A stretch of DNA of 64,000 nucleotides from positions 1,612,001 to 1,676,000 of the forward strand of contig NZ_JAPENY010000001.1 of the NCBI RefSeq assembly GCF_026341825.1, written 5' to 3'. Shown here in pieces: positions 17,059-26,241 of the stretch. Every line of letters starts with the position of its first letter. Within the stretch, counting starts at the first letter, position 1. The position numbers were made by a program, and so were the translations under genes. The notes under the pieces are model-generated. The model saw only the letters and a list, made by a program, of their open reading frames with translations, was not told the origin of the DNA and did no database searches. This DNA is from Streptomyces sp. NBC_00620 (GTDB lineage Bacteria; Actinomycetota; Actinomycetes; Streptomycetales; Streptomycetaceae).

Positions 17059-18055
17059 CGGCCTCGAGTTCCGGGGAGCGGGGAGGGTCGTCCAGGCCCG
17101 CCTGGGCGATGCGGACTCCCAGTTGGGTGCGGCTCGCGGCGCCCAGGGTTTCCGAGAGGCGGGCGATGTGTGCCCGGCACGTACGGACGCTGATGCCCAG
17201 GCGTTCCGCGACCACCGCGTCCTGGTGGCCCTCGGCCAGGAGCGCGGCGATGGACCGCTCCCGGTGGGTGATGCCCTCGATGCCCGTCGAGGGGAGCGGG
17301 GAGGCGAGGGGGATCGCCAGGCGCCACAGGCGCTCGAAGACCGTCACCAGGTAGTCCACGAGGGCCGGGTGACGCAGCTCCAGCGCTATCGTGCGGTCCG
17401 AGTTCGCGGGGATGAAGGCGACCGTGCGGTCGAAGAGGATGAGGCGTTCCAAGACCTCGTCGAGGGTGCGGGCCTCCGCCGAATCCCCCATCAGCTCCAT
17501 GTAGTTCAGCAGGCCCTGGCCGTGCCTCGCCACGTGGGTGTACAGGTCGCGCATGCGTACGCCGCGGTGGCGCAGGCCCAGCGCGCGGTGCAGGCCCTCG
17601 GAGAGTTCGTCCTCGCGGCGGATGCCGCCCGGCTGCACGGTGAGCACCTCGGACGTACACGCCTCGGTCGCCGCGTCCATGGCGGCCCGGATGCGGGGCA
17701 GTCCGTCGAGGACGCGGATCGCCACACCCTCCGCCGGCCCCTGGACGCGCCCGCCGAGCCCGGCGTACCACTCGAACGCGGAGACCGCGTCGCCCACCCG
17801 CGCCTGGCTCGCGCTGACTTCCTCGTACACCCCGCGCAGCAGCCGCGTCATGACCTCCTGCGGCGAGGTCGGCACCAGCCACCCCATGTCGTCGGGGTCG
17901 GGATGCAGCAGCGCCAACTCCAGCAGGCAGGGCACCGACTCCGCGTCCTCGCGGGGCACACGGCCGCGCCGCACGGCCCGGGAGTACACCCGGTCCCCTG
18001 CCGCGCACAGCTGGTCAGCGCCGTGCGGATGCCTGTCCGTGCCTTGCCCGGCCAT
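17015..18055 (-). CDS. LuxR-family regulator, convergent paralogue
   Basis: A 346-aa protein from ATG at 18055. The frame is open further upstream, but that part is low-complexity Arg/Ser/Glu sequence, so I reject the extension. The conserved core is present: LTVQPGGIRR, MRDLYTHVARHG, ARTLDEVLERLILFDRTVAFIPAN, then AEGHQDAVVAERLGISVRTCRAHIARLS. The tail after the helix-turn-helix is Pro/Ala-rich. It is convergent with the 16057-17058 paralogue and overlaps its 3' end by 44 bases. No DxxW peptide gene was found next to it. Confidence 0.82.
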   Translation of the reverse strand: MAGQGTDRHPHGADQLCAAGDRVYSRAVRRGRVPREDAESVPCLLELALLHPDPDDMGWLVPTSPQEVMTRLLRGVYEEVSASQARVGDAVSAFEWYAGLGGRVQGPAEGVAIRVLDGLPRIRAAMDAATEACTSEVLTVQPGGIRREDELSEGLHRALGLRHRGVRMRDLYTHVARHGQGLLNYMELMGDSAEARTLDEVLERLILFDRTVAFIPANSDRTIALELRHPALVDYLVTVFERLWRLAIPLASPLPSTGIEGITHRERSIAALLAEGHQDAVVAERLGISVRTCRAHIARLSETLGAASRTQLGVRIAQAGLDDPPRSPELEAVTAPAVPGPAVPPA

Positions 18056-18749
18056 CTCCCCACTCCTGCCCGGCCATCTCCCCGCCGCCGACTCCAGCGT
18101 CTTCCACGCTTCCGCGCGTTCTACGCTTCCGCTCTTCCACGCTCCGCGTCGTCCCCGTGTTCCGCGACTCCCGCGCTTCCGGGACTCCCCTGCTCTTCCG
18201 AGGACCCCGCAATTCCGGGACTCCCTGCCTTCGGGACTCCGCTTACGGGACTCCCGCGTTACCGGCCCGCGCGCTTCCACCTCTTCCACGTCCGCGACCG
18301 CCGCGCACCACGACCGCCACATTCGCGACCGCCGCGCTCCGCGACTTCCACAATCCGCGACTTCCGCGTTCCGCAGCGCAACTATGCGCGGCCCCGTCCG
18401 CCATCGCAACACGCCTGCGCCGCCCCACCGCCCCCTATCGCCCGTATACGCCCATATATATCCCCGCCTCCGCCCGCGCACTTGCAACAAGCTGACGGTG
18501 GCGGCGCCCATCCGTCCGTTGCATCGTGGAATCGCTTCCCATGAGCGCCACGGAATCCACGGAGCCCACATGGGCTTCACAGGCTGCACGGATTCCAGGG
18601 CGCTCCGAGCGGCCCTGGCCGGATTCCCCCTTCGGCCAGGGCCCCGGGGGCGGCGACCCAGCGACGACACGACAACGGCGGCACACCACGTGAGCTGCTG
18701 GAAATCGTCGAGTGATCAGCGTGTTACGTACCGCACTTAACGTCAGTCC
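18056..18749. other. 694-bp gap with low-complexity repeat tract
   Basis: From about 18065 to 18420 the sequence is built from degenerate 9-15-bp pieces of the kind CGCTTCC, CGACTCC and GGGACTCCC. No frame in it looks like a protein. The last 300 bp before the ATP-grasp start are ordinary and should contain its promoter. Confidence 0.6.
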
Positions 18750-20294
18750 ATGGCGGACATATTTGACGCATACGCGTTGGCCGATGCGTGGGACGAGATG
18801 TTTGAGCGGCCGGGTGAGGTCAGGACCGCCTATGAGCCGGTACTGGCGGCACTTCAGCCGATCGAACCGGTGGAACTGCGGTTCAGGGCCGACCAGATGG
18901 CGCGGTCGTTCACCGACCGGGGTGTCACCTACGCCTTCGCGGGCGAGGAACGGCCCTGGCCGCTGGATCTCGTGCCGCGCATCCTCGACGCGCTCGAATG
19001 GGATCTCATCCAGCGCGGGGTCTCCCAGCGGGTCAGGGCCCTCGAGGCCTATCTCAGCGATGCCTACGGGCCCTGCCGTGCCTTCGAGGACGGTGTCGTA
19101 CCGTGGCGGCTGCTGCTCAATTCACCCCATTTCCACAGAGCCGCGCACGGGATCGAGCCACCGGGCGGGGTACGGATCCACGTCGCCGGGATCGATCTCG
19201 TGCGGGACGAGGCAGGGGAGTTCCGGGTCCTCGAAGACAACGTTCGCGTGCCGTCCGGCGTCTCGTACGTCATCGAGAACCGGCGTGCGATGACCCGCAT
19301 CTTCCCCTCGCTCTTCGCCGAGCAGCATGTGGTGCCCGTGGACGGGTACGCGCAGAAGCTGCTGTCCGCGCTCCGAGCCGCCGCGCCGCACGGCGTCACC
19401 GACCCCCGCGTGGTCGTCCTGACCCCCGGTCCCAGCAACGCCGCCTACTTCGAACACGCCCTGCTGGCACGGCTGATGGGCGTGCAGCTGGTCGAGGGGC
19501 ACGACCTCGTCTGCCGCAACAACCGGGTGTGGATGCGGACCACGCGCGGCGAGATGCCCGTCCATGTCGTATACCGGCGGCTCGACGACGACTTCCTCGA
19601 TCCGCTGCAGTTCCGGCCCGACTCGGTGATCGGCTGCCCGGGGATCATGAACGCCGCGCAGGCGGGCACGGTGACCCTCTCGAACGCCGTCGGCAACGGC
19701 ATCGCCGACGACAAGCTGCTCTACACGTACGTCCCCGACCTGATCCGCTACTACCTCTCCGAGGAACCGATTCTCCCCAACGTCGAGTCCTTCCGGCCCG
19801 ACGAGCCCGGCCAGTTGGACGCCGTCCTCGACCAGATCGACCAGCTGGTCATCAAGCCCGTGGACGGCGCCGGCGGCCAGGGCATCGTCATAGGACCGAA
19901 GGCCGACCGGGAGACCCTGGAGCGTACGCGCGAGGCTGTCGCCGCCGATCCGCGCGGCTGGATAGCGCAGCGGCCGGTCGCCCTGTCCACCTCGCCCACC
20001 CTCGCGGGTGACCGTATGGCGCCGCGCCACATTGACCTGCGTCCGTTCGCCGTGAACGACGGCAGCGATGTGTGGGTGCTGCCCGGCGGACTCACCCGGG
20101 TCGCGCTCCAGGAGGGCAACCTCATCGTCAACTCCAGCCAGGGCGGCGGCTCCAAGGACACCTGGGTCCTTGCCGAGGGGCCCGCCGATCAGCCCGCACC
20201 TGAGATCAGCAGCTCCGTTCCCGACGTGGTCCCCCGCCAGCTCGGACCCGACGGCGACCGCACCGTCGTACAGGAAGGGGCGCAGCAGCAGTGA
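18750..20294 (+). CDS. Circularly permuted type 2 ATP-grasp protein (DUF404/DUF407)
   Basis: A 514-aa protein from ATG at 18750. Recognisable blocks are EWDLIQRGVSQRVRAL, DYRxED-like FRVLEDNVRVPSGVSYV, ENRRAMTR and the nucleotide-binding stretch VIKPVDGAGGQGIVIG near residue 370, with RPVALSTSPT after it. The family is an ATP-grasp ligase almost always next to an alpha-E protein and a transglutaminase-like protein, as here; the three are thought to build or modify a peptide, but the product is not established. First gene of the operon. Confidence 0.93.
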   Translation: MADIFDAYALADAWDEMFERPGEVRTAYEPVLAALQPIEPVELRFRADQMARSFTDRGVTYAFAGEERPWPLDLVPRILDALEWDLIQRGVSQRVRALEAYLSDAYGPCRAFEDGVVPWRLLLNSPHFHRAAHGIEPPGGVRIHVAGIDLVRDEAGEFRVLEDNVRVPSGVSYVIENRRAMTRIFPSLFAEQHVVPVDGYAQKLLSALRAAAPHGVTDPRVVVLTPGPSNAAYFEHALLARLMGVQLVEGHDLVCRNNRVWMRTTRGEMPVHVVYRRLDDDFLDPLQFRPDSVIGCPGIMNAAQAGTVTLSNAVGNGIADDKLLYTYVPDLIRYYLSEEPILPNVESFRPDEPGQLDAVLDQIDQLVIKPVDGAGGQGIVIGPKADRETLERTREAVAADPRGWIAQRPVALSTSPTLAGDRMAPRHIDLRPFAVNDGSDVWVLPGGLTRVALQEGNLIVNSSQGGGSKDTWVLAEGPADQPAPEISSSVPDVVPRQLGPDGDRTVVQEGAQQQ

Positions 20295-20331
20295 CCGCTT
20301 CACTGGTTCCTGAGGCCCAGGAGGTACGGCC

Positions 20332-21264
20332 GTGAACGACGTGATCCTCTCCCGGATAGCCGAAGCCCTGATCTGGACCGGACGGTACGTCGAGCGAGCG
20401 GACGCCACCGGCCGCATCCTCGACGCCTATCTGCACCGGCTCCTCGAAGACCCCTGGCGCGACGAGGACGTGGCCTGCCGCTCGCTGTACGCGATCCTCG
20501 GTGTCGACGCGGGCGGCGAACGCGTCGACATGCAGCAGGTGTTGGACCAGCTGGCCTTCGACGCCCGCTCCACCTGCGCCATCGAGGGCGCGATCGGCGC
20601 CGCCCGCCTGAACGCGCGCAGCGCCCGCGAGGCGGTCTCCTCCGAGATGTGGGAGTGCCTCAACTCCACCTGGCACGCCCTCGCCGACCAGCGGCTGGCA
20701 TCGCGGCGGACGGGCCCGTACGCCTATCTGGAGCTCGTACGCCGCCGGGCCGCCCTCTTCTTCGGGCTGGCGGACTCGACGATGAGCCGGGACGACAGCT
20801 GGCGGTTCGTGGTCCTGGGGCGGAGCCTGGAGCGGGTCGACATGACCGTACGGCTTCTGTCCGTACGGGTGTTGGACGCCGCCCATGCTCCCGACTGGCA
20901 GACGCTGCTCAGCGCGAGCGGCGCGGATGAGGCGTATGCCCGTGTCTACGGCGGTTTCGGCGACACCCCGCGAGTGGCTGAATTCCTCCTCATGGACCGG
21001 GACTTCCCGCGCTCGGCACTGCACGCGCTGACCACGGCGGAGGAGTGCCTCGCGGCGCTCGGGCGGCCGAGACAGGACCCGGCGCGCCGCCCGATAGGCC
21101 GCATGCGAACCCGCCTCGAATACCTGGACCTGGCCGCCCTGGAGGAACAACTCCCGTTGCTGCTGAAGGACTTGCAGCAGGCGTGCATGGCGTCCGCCGA
21201 GGCGGTGGCGGAGAAGTTCTTCCCGAACCAGGGGCCCGTCGAGTGGGCCCAGGAAGGAGCGTGA
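20332..21264 (+). CDS. Alpha-E domain protein (DUF403)
   Basis: A 310-aa, mostly helical protein from GTG at 20332. The opening ILSRIAEALIWTGRYVERAD is the family signature. It lies 37 bp after the ATP-grasp gene and 2 bp before the transglutaminase gene, so all three are one operon. The biochemical role of the alpha-E domain is unknown; constant linkage suggests that it forms a complex or pathway with its two neighbours. Confidence 0.93.
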   Translation: MNDVILSRIAEALIWTGRYVERADATGRILDAYLHRLLEDPWRDEDVACRSLYAILGVDAGGERVDMQQVLDQLAFDARSTCAIEGAIGAARLNARSAREAVSSEMWECLNSTWHALADQRLASRRTGPYAYLELVRRRAALFFGLADSTMSRDDSWRFVVLGRSLERVDMTVRLLSVRVLDAAHAPDWQTLLSASGADEAYARVYGGFGDTPRVAEFLLMDRDFPRSALHALTTAEECLAALGRPRQDPARRPIGRMRTRLEYLDLAALEEQLPLLLKDLQQACMASAEAVAEKFFPNQGPVEWAQEGA

Positions 21265-21266
21265 CC

Positions 21267-22130
21267 ATGACCGGGAACTTCAACACCGCAACCCGTCGGC
21301 TCCGGATCCGGCACACCACCCGCGTCTCCTACGCGCAGGCCGCGGTCTCCTCGCACAACGAGGTCCGCATGACCCCGCTGACGCTCCCCGGCCAGACCAC
21401 CCTGGACGCGCGGGTGACGGTGAACCCCGCGACCGCCACCTGGTCGTACTGGGACTACTGGGGCACCCAGGTCACCGGCTTCGACCTCATGGACCCGCAC
21501 GCGGACCTCACCATCACGGCGTCGAGCCTGGTGGAGACGGCACCGCCTGGTCCGCCGACAGCCTCGCCCACCTGGCCGGAAATCGCCGAACTCATCACCA
21601 ACTCGCGCCTGTTGGAGTACGCGGCGCCGACCGGACGTACGACCGTGTCGCCCGAGCTGGTGGAGCGGGCGCGGGCGATCGCCGCGGGCCTCGACCCGCA
21701 CGAGACCGCCGTCGCGGTGTCGTCCCTGGTCACCGGTCAGGTCTCGTACATCCCCGGCGCCACGGGCGTGAACACCAGCGCCATGGAGGCCTGGGAACAG
21801 GGCGCGGGCGTCTGCCAGGACATCACCCACCTCACCGCCGCCCTCCTCCGCGGCCTCGGCCTCCCCACCCGCTACGTCTCCGGCTACCTCCACCCCGAAC
21901 GCGACGCCGAACTCCACCGACCCGTCGCCGGCCAGAGCCACGCCTGGATCGAGTACTGGGCAGGCGACTGGAACGGCTACGACCCCACCAACAGCACCCG
22001 CGCCGACGAGTCCCACGTGGTGGTGGGCCGAGGACGCGACTACGACGACGTGACACCGCACAAGGGGGTGTATCGGGGGGTGGCCGGGGGGCCGCCCGAG
22101 GTGACGGTGGAGTTCACGCGGGTGGCTTGA
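21267..22130 (+). CDS. Transglutaminase-like cysteine protease-fold protein
   Basis: A 287-aa protein from ATG at 21267. An N-terminal beta region (RLRIRHTTRVSYAQAAVSS) is followed by the transglutaminase core with the Cys of GAGVCQDITHL, His of QSHAWIEYWAG and Asp of WNGYDPTN, so the full triad is visible. No signal peptide is seen, so it acts in the cytoplasm. Third gene of the ATP-grasp/alpha-E operon; amide hydrolysis or transfer on the product of that pathway is the likely role. Confidence 0.93.
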   Translation: MTGNFNTATRRLRIRHTTRVSYAQAAVSSHNEVRMTPLTLPGQTTLDARVTVNPATATWSYWDYWGTQVTGFDLMDPHADLTITASSLVETAPPGPPTASPTWPEIAELITNSRLLEYAAPTGRTTVSPELVERARAIAAGLDPHETAVAVSSLVTGQVSYIPGATGVNTSAMEAWEQGAGVCQDITHLTAALLRGLGLPTRYVSGYLHPERDAELHRPVAGQSHAWIEYWAGDWNGYDPTNSTRADESHVVVGRGRDYDDVTPHKGVYRGVAGGPPEVTVEFTRVA

Positions 22131-22183
22131 ACTCGCCTGTGCGAGTACCTCGAGTACCTGCGAGTGCGCGAGCCCCGGGTGTG

Positions 22184-22840
22184 TCAGGCGTCGAACTCCC
22201 GGGGCCCGTAGATCGCGTGGTCGGCGCCGGTGGTGAGCGCCCAGTAGCGGTCGCCGTAGGACCAATGCCACCACTCGGTGGGGTAGTTGACCAGGCCGGC
22301 CGCCTTGAGCGCGTCGCCGAACAGCCGGCGGTTGGCGCGCGCCCGCAGGCTGATGCCGTCCGCGGCCGTGTAGCAGGCGCCGTCGCTCTCCTCCGGGCTC
22401 GCGTTCACCCGCGTCCCCATGTCCAGTTCCTGCCCGTCGGCGCCGACGAGGGTGAGGTCGACGGCGGCGCCCGCGCTGTGCGGGGCGATCTCCGGAGGGG
22501 ACACGTACCGGCTCGCCGCGTTCCGGACGCGTTCGGCGTCCCAGCCGGGGTTGTCCGCCCGCAGTTCAGCGGCGTACCGCTCGAAGTACTCCCGCTGCAG
22601 GGCGGGCGGCCGGTACCCCTCGACGAACAACAGCCTTACGCCACCGGGGAGCAGGGCCCTGGCCTTCACGAGCCTGGTCAGCACGCCCGCCCGCAGATGC
22701 GCGAAGGCCCCCGAGTCGTCCCGCCTGCGGGCATCGACGGGAAACAGCTCCCTCTCCCGCACATCGACGAGGAGCTCCCCGCAGTCCACAACGGGTATCG
22801 CGGCGATCTTCGGATCTGACATCAACACGATCTCGGTCAT
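22184..22840 (-). CDS. D-Ala-D-Ala dipeptidase, VanX-like (peptidase M15D)
   Basis: A 218-aa metallopeptidase. The zinc motif APHSAGAAVDLTL (His and Asp ligands) and the ExxH-type EWWHWSYGDRYWA are both present, with EGYRPP upstream as in VanX. The family cleaves D-Ala-D-Ala. No vanH/vanA or two-component genes are nearby, so a role in dipeptide recycling or cell-wall remodelling is more likely than vancomycin resistance. No signal peptide. Confidence 0.88.
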   Translation of the reverse strand: MTEIVLMSDPKIAAIPVVDCGELLVDVRERELFPVDARRRDDSGAFAHLRAGVLTRLVKARALLPGGVRLLFVEGYRPPALQREYFERYAAELRADNPGWDAERVRNAASRYVSPPEIAPHSAGAAVDLTLVGADGQELDMGTRVNASPEESDGACYTAADGISLRARANRRLFGDALKAAGLVNYPTEWWHWSYGDRYWALTTGADHAIYGPREFDA

Positions 22841-22869
22841 GACCGGATCAGATCACGCCGCGGCGGTCC

Positions 22870-22972
22870 CTGGTACGCGAAAGCGGCGAGCCCCTGGCAT
22901 GCGAAAGCGGCGAGCCCCGCGCGGTGATCACCACCGCCCCGGAGGGACTCGCCGCCCTGCTGAGTCACGTGG
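22870..22972. terminator. Repeat-containing hairpin region downstream of the sugar-binding gene
   Basis: A 24-bp unit with GCGAAAGCGGCGAGCCCC occurs twice (about 22874-22918). GCGGCGAG then pairs with CTCGCCGC further on, around an inner GCGGTGATCACCACCGC stem. It likely ends the leftward transcript from the sugar-binding lipoprotein gene. Three copies of AGTCACGTGGACC/AGTCACGTAGACC follow at about 22963-23005. Confidence 0.55.
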
Positions 22973-23020
22973 ACCGAGTCACGTAGACCAGTCACGTAGA
23001 CCGAGGACCGACCCGACGGA

Positions 23021-24148
23021 CTACTTCAGGTCGATCGCCTCGCACGCCGACTCGTAGTCGGCCGTGCAGATGTCCTTGATCTTGTAGATGCCGTCCTGGA
23101 TGACCGTGTCCTGAATGTTGGCCTGGGTGAGGCCGACCACCGGGACGAGTGAGGCCGGGATGTTCTCGTTCGTGGGGCTGTCGACCTTGTCGCTGGCCAG
23201 CGCGTCGAACTCGATCGAGCGGCCCTGGACCCTCGCCACGGCCATCTCGGCGGCGGCGCTGGCCTCCTGCGGGTACGACTTGTAGACGCTCATGAACTGG
23301 TCGCCCTTGACGATGCGCTGCACCGCGTTGAGCTCGGCGTCCTGCCCGGTGACCGGCGGAACCGTGTTGACGCCCATGGTCTTCATGACGTCGATGACCG
23401 CGCCCGCGATGCCGTCGTTGGCGGAGTACACACCGGCGATGTTGTCGAGGCCGACGGCCTCGATGGCCTTCTCCATGTTCTTCTTGGCCTCGGCCGGGAG
23501 CCAGTCCTTGGTGTCGTACGTCTTGGCGATGACGACCTTGTCCTTCAGCTCGGTCATCGCGCCCGCCTTGAACTGCGCCGCGTTCGGGTCGGTCACCGAA
23601 CCGTTCATCATGATGATCTTCTTGCTGGCGGCACCGCTGCCCAGCTCGGAGACGAGCGCCTTGCCCTGCACCTCGCCGACGAGCTCGTTGTCGAAGGAGA
23701 CGTACGCGTCGATCGGCCCCTGCGCCAGCCTGTCGTAGGCGATGACGGGGATGCCCGCGTCCTTGGCCTTCTGCACGCCGCTCGCGATGGCCTTGGAGTC
23801 CACGGCGTCCACGAGGAGCACGTCGACCTTGGCGTCCACCATCTCCTGGAGCTGGGTGGACTGCTTGTCCGCGTCCGCCCCGGCGTTGGCGTAGACCACC
23901 GAACCCTTGTTGTTGGTGAGCTTCGCCACCTCCGACTTGATGATGGGGTAGTCGAACTTCTCGTAACGCGTGTTCTCCGTCTCCGGGAGGAGCAGACCCA
24001 CCTTGATGTCGTCGCCCTTCGTGGGGCTTGCCTTGGTTTCGCTGCCACCGATCCCGTCCACAACGCCGCAGCCGACGAGGGAGACTGCCATCGCGGACGA
24101 GGTCAGGGCTATGACGGTCCGACGGCGACGGGTGTTACGAGTGTTCAC
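23021..24148 (-). CDS. Sugar ABC transporter substrate-binding lipoprotein (XylF/ChvE type)
   Basis: A 375-aa protein with a twin basic start, hydrophobic signal and lipobox VSLVGC (Cys near 27). The mature part is a type I periplasmic-binding fold: VGLLLPETENTRYEKFDYP, LLVDAVDSKAIASGV, IPVIAYDRL, YSANDGIAGAVIDVM and PVTGQDAELNAVQRI all match xylose-type binders. No permease or ATPase gene is next to it in this window, so it is an orphan here, unusual for this family. It would bind an aldose outside the membrane for a transporter encoded elsewhere, or act as a sensor. Confidence 0.92.
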   Translation of the reverse strand: MNTRNTRRRRTVIALTSSAMAVSLVGCGVVDGIGGSETKASPTKGDDIKVGLLLPETENTRYEKFDYPIIKSEVAKLTNNKGSVVYANAGADADKQSTQLQEMVDAKVDVLLVDAVDSKAIASGVQKAKDAGIPVIAYDRLAQGPIDAYVSFDNELVGEVQGKALVSELGSGAASKKIIMMNGSVTDPNAAQFKAGAMTELKDKVVIAKTYDTKDWLPAEAKKNMEKAIEAVGLDNIAGVYSANDGIAGAVIDVMKTMGVNTVPPVTGQDAELNAVQRIVKGDQFMSVYKSYPQEASAAAEMAVARVQGRSIEFDALASDKVDSPTNENIPASLVPVVGLTQANIQDTVIQDGIYKIKDICTADYESACEAIDLK

Positions 24149-24436
24149 ATCAGGTGCCTTCCGGGCGAGGTTGCAGCATTGCGACCCAGGTGGCTGAAAG
24201 CCAACGCGGCGATTACCTCAGCGTCAAGGAGTAACCACTTAACGAGATGGCAACAGCATGCTGTGTTCCTCAAGTGAACACGATGGGAAGAGGGTGCGCC
24301 TCCACTTCCACGGAACCCCTCTGATTCACACACGCCCCTCGTTTCACATACTTCTCGTCACATGCCTACAACCCATGCCCCTGTCCAGGTGTCTTGGTGG
24401 TGGCCGATCTACACCACCAAGCGCTACAGGGGAAGC

Positions 24437-26107
24437 ATGAGACCAGTCAGACGCAGCGGAGCGGCAATCGCCATCACGCTGGCGACAGCCAGCACCGGCG
24501 GCCTGCTCACCGCGGCCGCCGCCCCGGCCTCCGCCGCGACAACCTGCGCCTCACCCGTCTATAAACGGCAGTTCTTCGCAAACACCACCTTCTCCGGCAC
24601 ACCGAAGAAAACGGACTGCGACACCGCGATCGACCAGAACTGGGGCACCGCCGCCCCCGCTTCCGGTCTCCCGGCCAACAACTTCGGCGTCCGCTGGACG
24701 GTGACCCGCGACTTCGGCTCCGGCGGCCCGTTCTCACTCCCCGTCTCCACGCAGGACGGCATCCGCGTCTACCTCGACGGCACCCGCAAGGTCGACATCT
24801 GGAAGAACGTGTCCTCGACGGTGAAGAGGACCGTCAACATCACCATCCCCGCCGGCAAGCACACCCTGCGGGTGGACTACGTCAACTGGACAGGGACAGC
24901 GAACGTCAAGTTCGCCTACACCCCCCGCACCACGGCCACCGTCGACAAGGTCAAGCCGCTCACCCCGACGGGCACGGCCGTCACGTACGACACAGCCACC
25001 GGCAAAGCCAAGCTCACCTGGTCCAAGAACAAGGAGATGGACCTCGCGGGATACCGCGTCTACCGCCGCCTCAAGGGCAGCACCACCTGGACGAAGCTCA
25101 CCACCACGACCTCCACCTCGTACACCAACACCCCGCCCACGACCGGCGACACGTACTACTTCGAGGTCCGCGCCATCGACAAGGCGGGCAACGAGTCCGG
25201 GGGCACGGCGGACAAGGCCGTCACCACCGTCGACAAGACAGCCCCAGAGCGAGTCACCGGCGTTTCGGCGCTGGGGACCACCGCGGGCAACGCGATCACG
25301 TGGCAGGCCTCTTCGAAGGACGTCGACCACTACGAGGTGTGGGCGGCCCCCGTAGGACAGCAGGACCTGGACGGACCCGCGTTCGTCTTCGAAACGTCCT
25401 ACACGGACCCCATCGCAGACGCGGGGACGGCCTACAGGTACACCCTCCAGGCCGTCGACGGCTCCGGGAACATTTCCCCGGTCTCCGAGCCTGTGACGGT
25501 CACACGCCCCGTGGCGTCCACCGCGCCCGTCCCGTCCGCGGTCAAGGGCACACCCGCCGACGCCTTCACCAACGTCACGTGGACTGCGGCGGAGGATCCC
25601 GACGCGGTGGTCACCGGGTTCCACGTCTACCGTCGTACTTCCCCCAACGGCGCCTGGGCCCTGGTGGCCGGCGCGGGGGCGTCGGCCACGTCCTACGAGG
25701 ACCGTTCCGCTCCGAAGGGGAACGCGTACTACTACGTCGTCGGCGTCGACAGCCACGGCGCCGACTCGGAGCCGTCCGAGGCGGCCGTCGTAGACCGGCT
25801 CACGCCTGCCACCGCGACCGGGCCGCTCGCGCCGCAGCTGACGCTGGTCTCGTCGGGATCCACCCGTTCCCCGATCCAGGTCGGGATCAAGCCCGGCGCC
25901 GGTGACGAAGGCCGGCTGCTGAGCCACTACTCCTGGAACATCTCCGGCGCCTGCGGTGACAGCGGCCTCGGCGGGAGGACAACGACCTCCACCATCGCCT
26001 GGACCCCTCCGTACAGCGGCCCTTGCATGGTCAGCGTGTTCGCCGTGGACGCGTACGGGCGCACCGGCGAGAAGGGTTCCTGGCTGGAGTTCACGGTCGG
26101 CCGCTGA
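24437..26107 (+). CDS. Secreted PA14/Fn3 protein, copy 1
   Basis: A 556-aa protein from ATG at 24437 (AGGGGAAG site). Signal peptide ends near APASA. It is followed by a PA14-like lectin domain (SPVYKRQFFANTTFSG...DGIRVYLDGTRKVDIWKN...HTLRVDYVNWTGTANVKF, to ~165), then about four Fn3-type units with YRVYRRLKGSTTW and KAGNES signatures. Its first ~300 residues are almost the same as in copies at 26242, 33150 and 34847, and the rest is diverged. No catalytic module or cell-wall anchor is seen. Likely an extracellular carbohydrate-binding or adhesive protein; target unknown. Confidence 0.85.
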   Translation: MRPVRRSGAAIAITLATASTGGLLTAAAAPASAATTCASPVYKRQFFANTTFSGTPKKTDCDTAIDQNWGTAAPASGLPANNFGVRWTVTRDFGSGGPFSLPVSTQDGIRVYLDGTRKVDIWKNVSSTVKRTVNITIPAGKHTLRVDYVNWTGTANVKFAYTPRTTATVDKVKPLTPTGTAVTYDTATGKAKLTWSKNKEMDLAGYRVYRRLKGSTTWTKLTTTTSTSYTNTPPTTGDTYYFEVRAIDKAGNESGGTADKAVTTVDKTAPERVTGVSALGTTAGNAITWQASSKDVDHYEVWAAPVGQQDLDGPAFVFETSYTDPIADAGTAYRYTLQAVDGSGNISPVSEPVTVTRPVASTAPVPSAVKGTPADAFTNVTWTAAEDPDAVVTGFHVYRRTSPNGAWALVAGAGASATSYEDRSAPKGNAYYYVVGVDSHGADSEPSEAAVVDRLTPATATGPLAPQLTLVSSGSTRSPIQVGIKPGAGDEGRLLSHYSWNISGACGDSGLGGRTTTSTIAWTPPYSGPCMVSVFAVDAYGRTGEKGSWLEFTVGR

Positions 26108-26179
26108 CCAGGAGGCGCCGGCGGCCCGCAAGCCAACGGCGCGCGAAGATCCGTACAACCAAGTCGCTTCCTCGTCGGT

Positions 26180-26218
26180 CCTGATCGTCAACGGCTTTGC
26201 CTGCCGTTGACGATCAGG
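26180..26218. promoter_or_regulatory. 16-bp-stem hairpin just upstream of PA14/Fn3 copy 2
   Basis: CCTGATCGTCAACGGC (26180-26195) pairs perfectly with 26203-26218 around a 7-nt loop. The same hairpin, with one loop change, lies before copy 3 at 33098-33136. It ends 23 bp before the ATG and has no U-tract, so it may be a terminator of the previous gene, an attenuator or a protein site. Confidence 0.7.
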
Positions 26219-26241
26219 CTTGTTCAGGACCGAAGGAACGC

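Noticed and set aside
17015..18670. Long N-terminal extension of the fourth LuxR-type protein
   Set aside because: The added residues are low-complexity and come from the repeat tract; homology to paralogues begins at ATG 18055.
22184..22840. A vancomycin-resistance cluster
   Set aside because: Only the VanX-like gene is present, without vanH, vanA or a vanRS pair.
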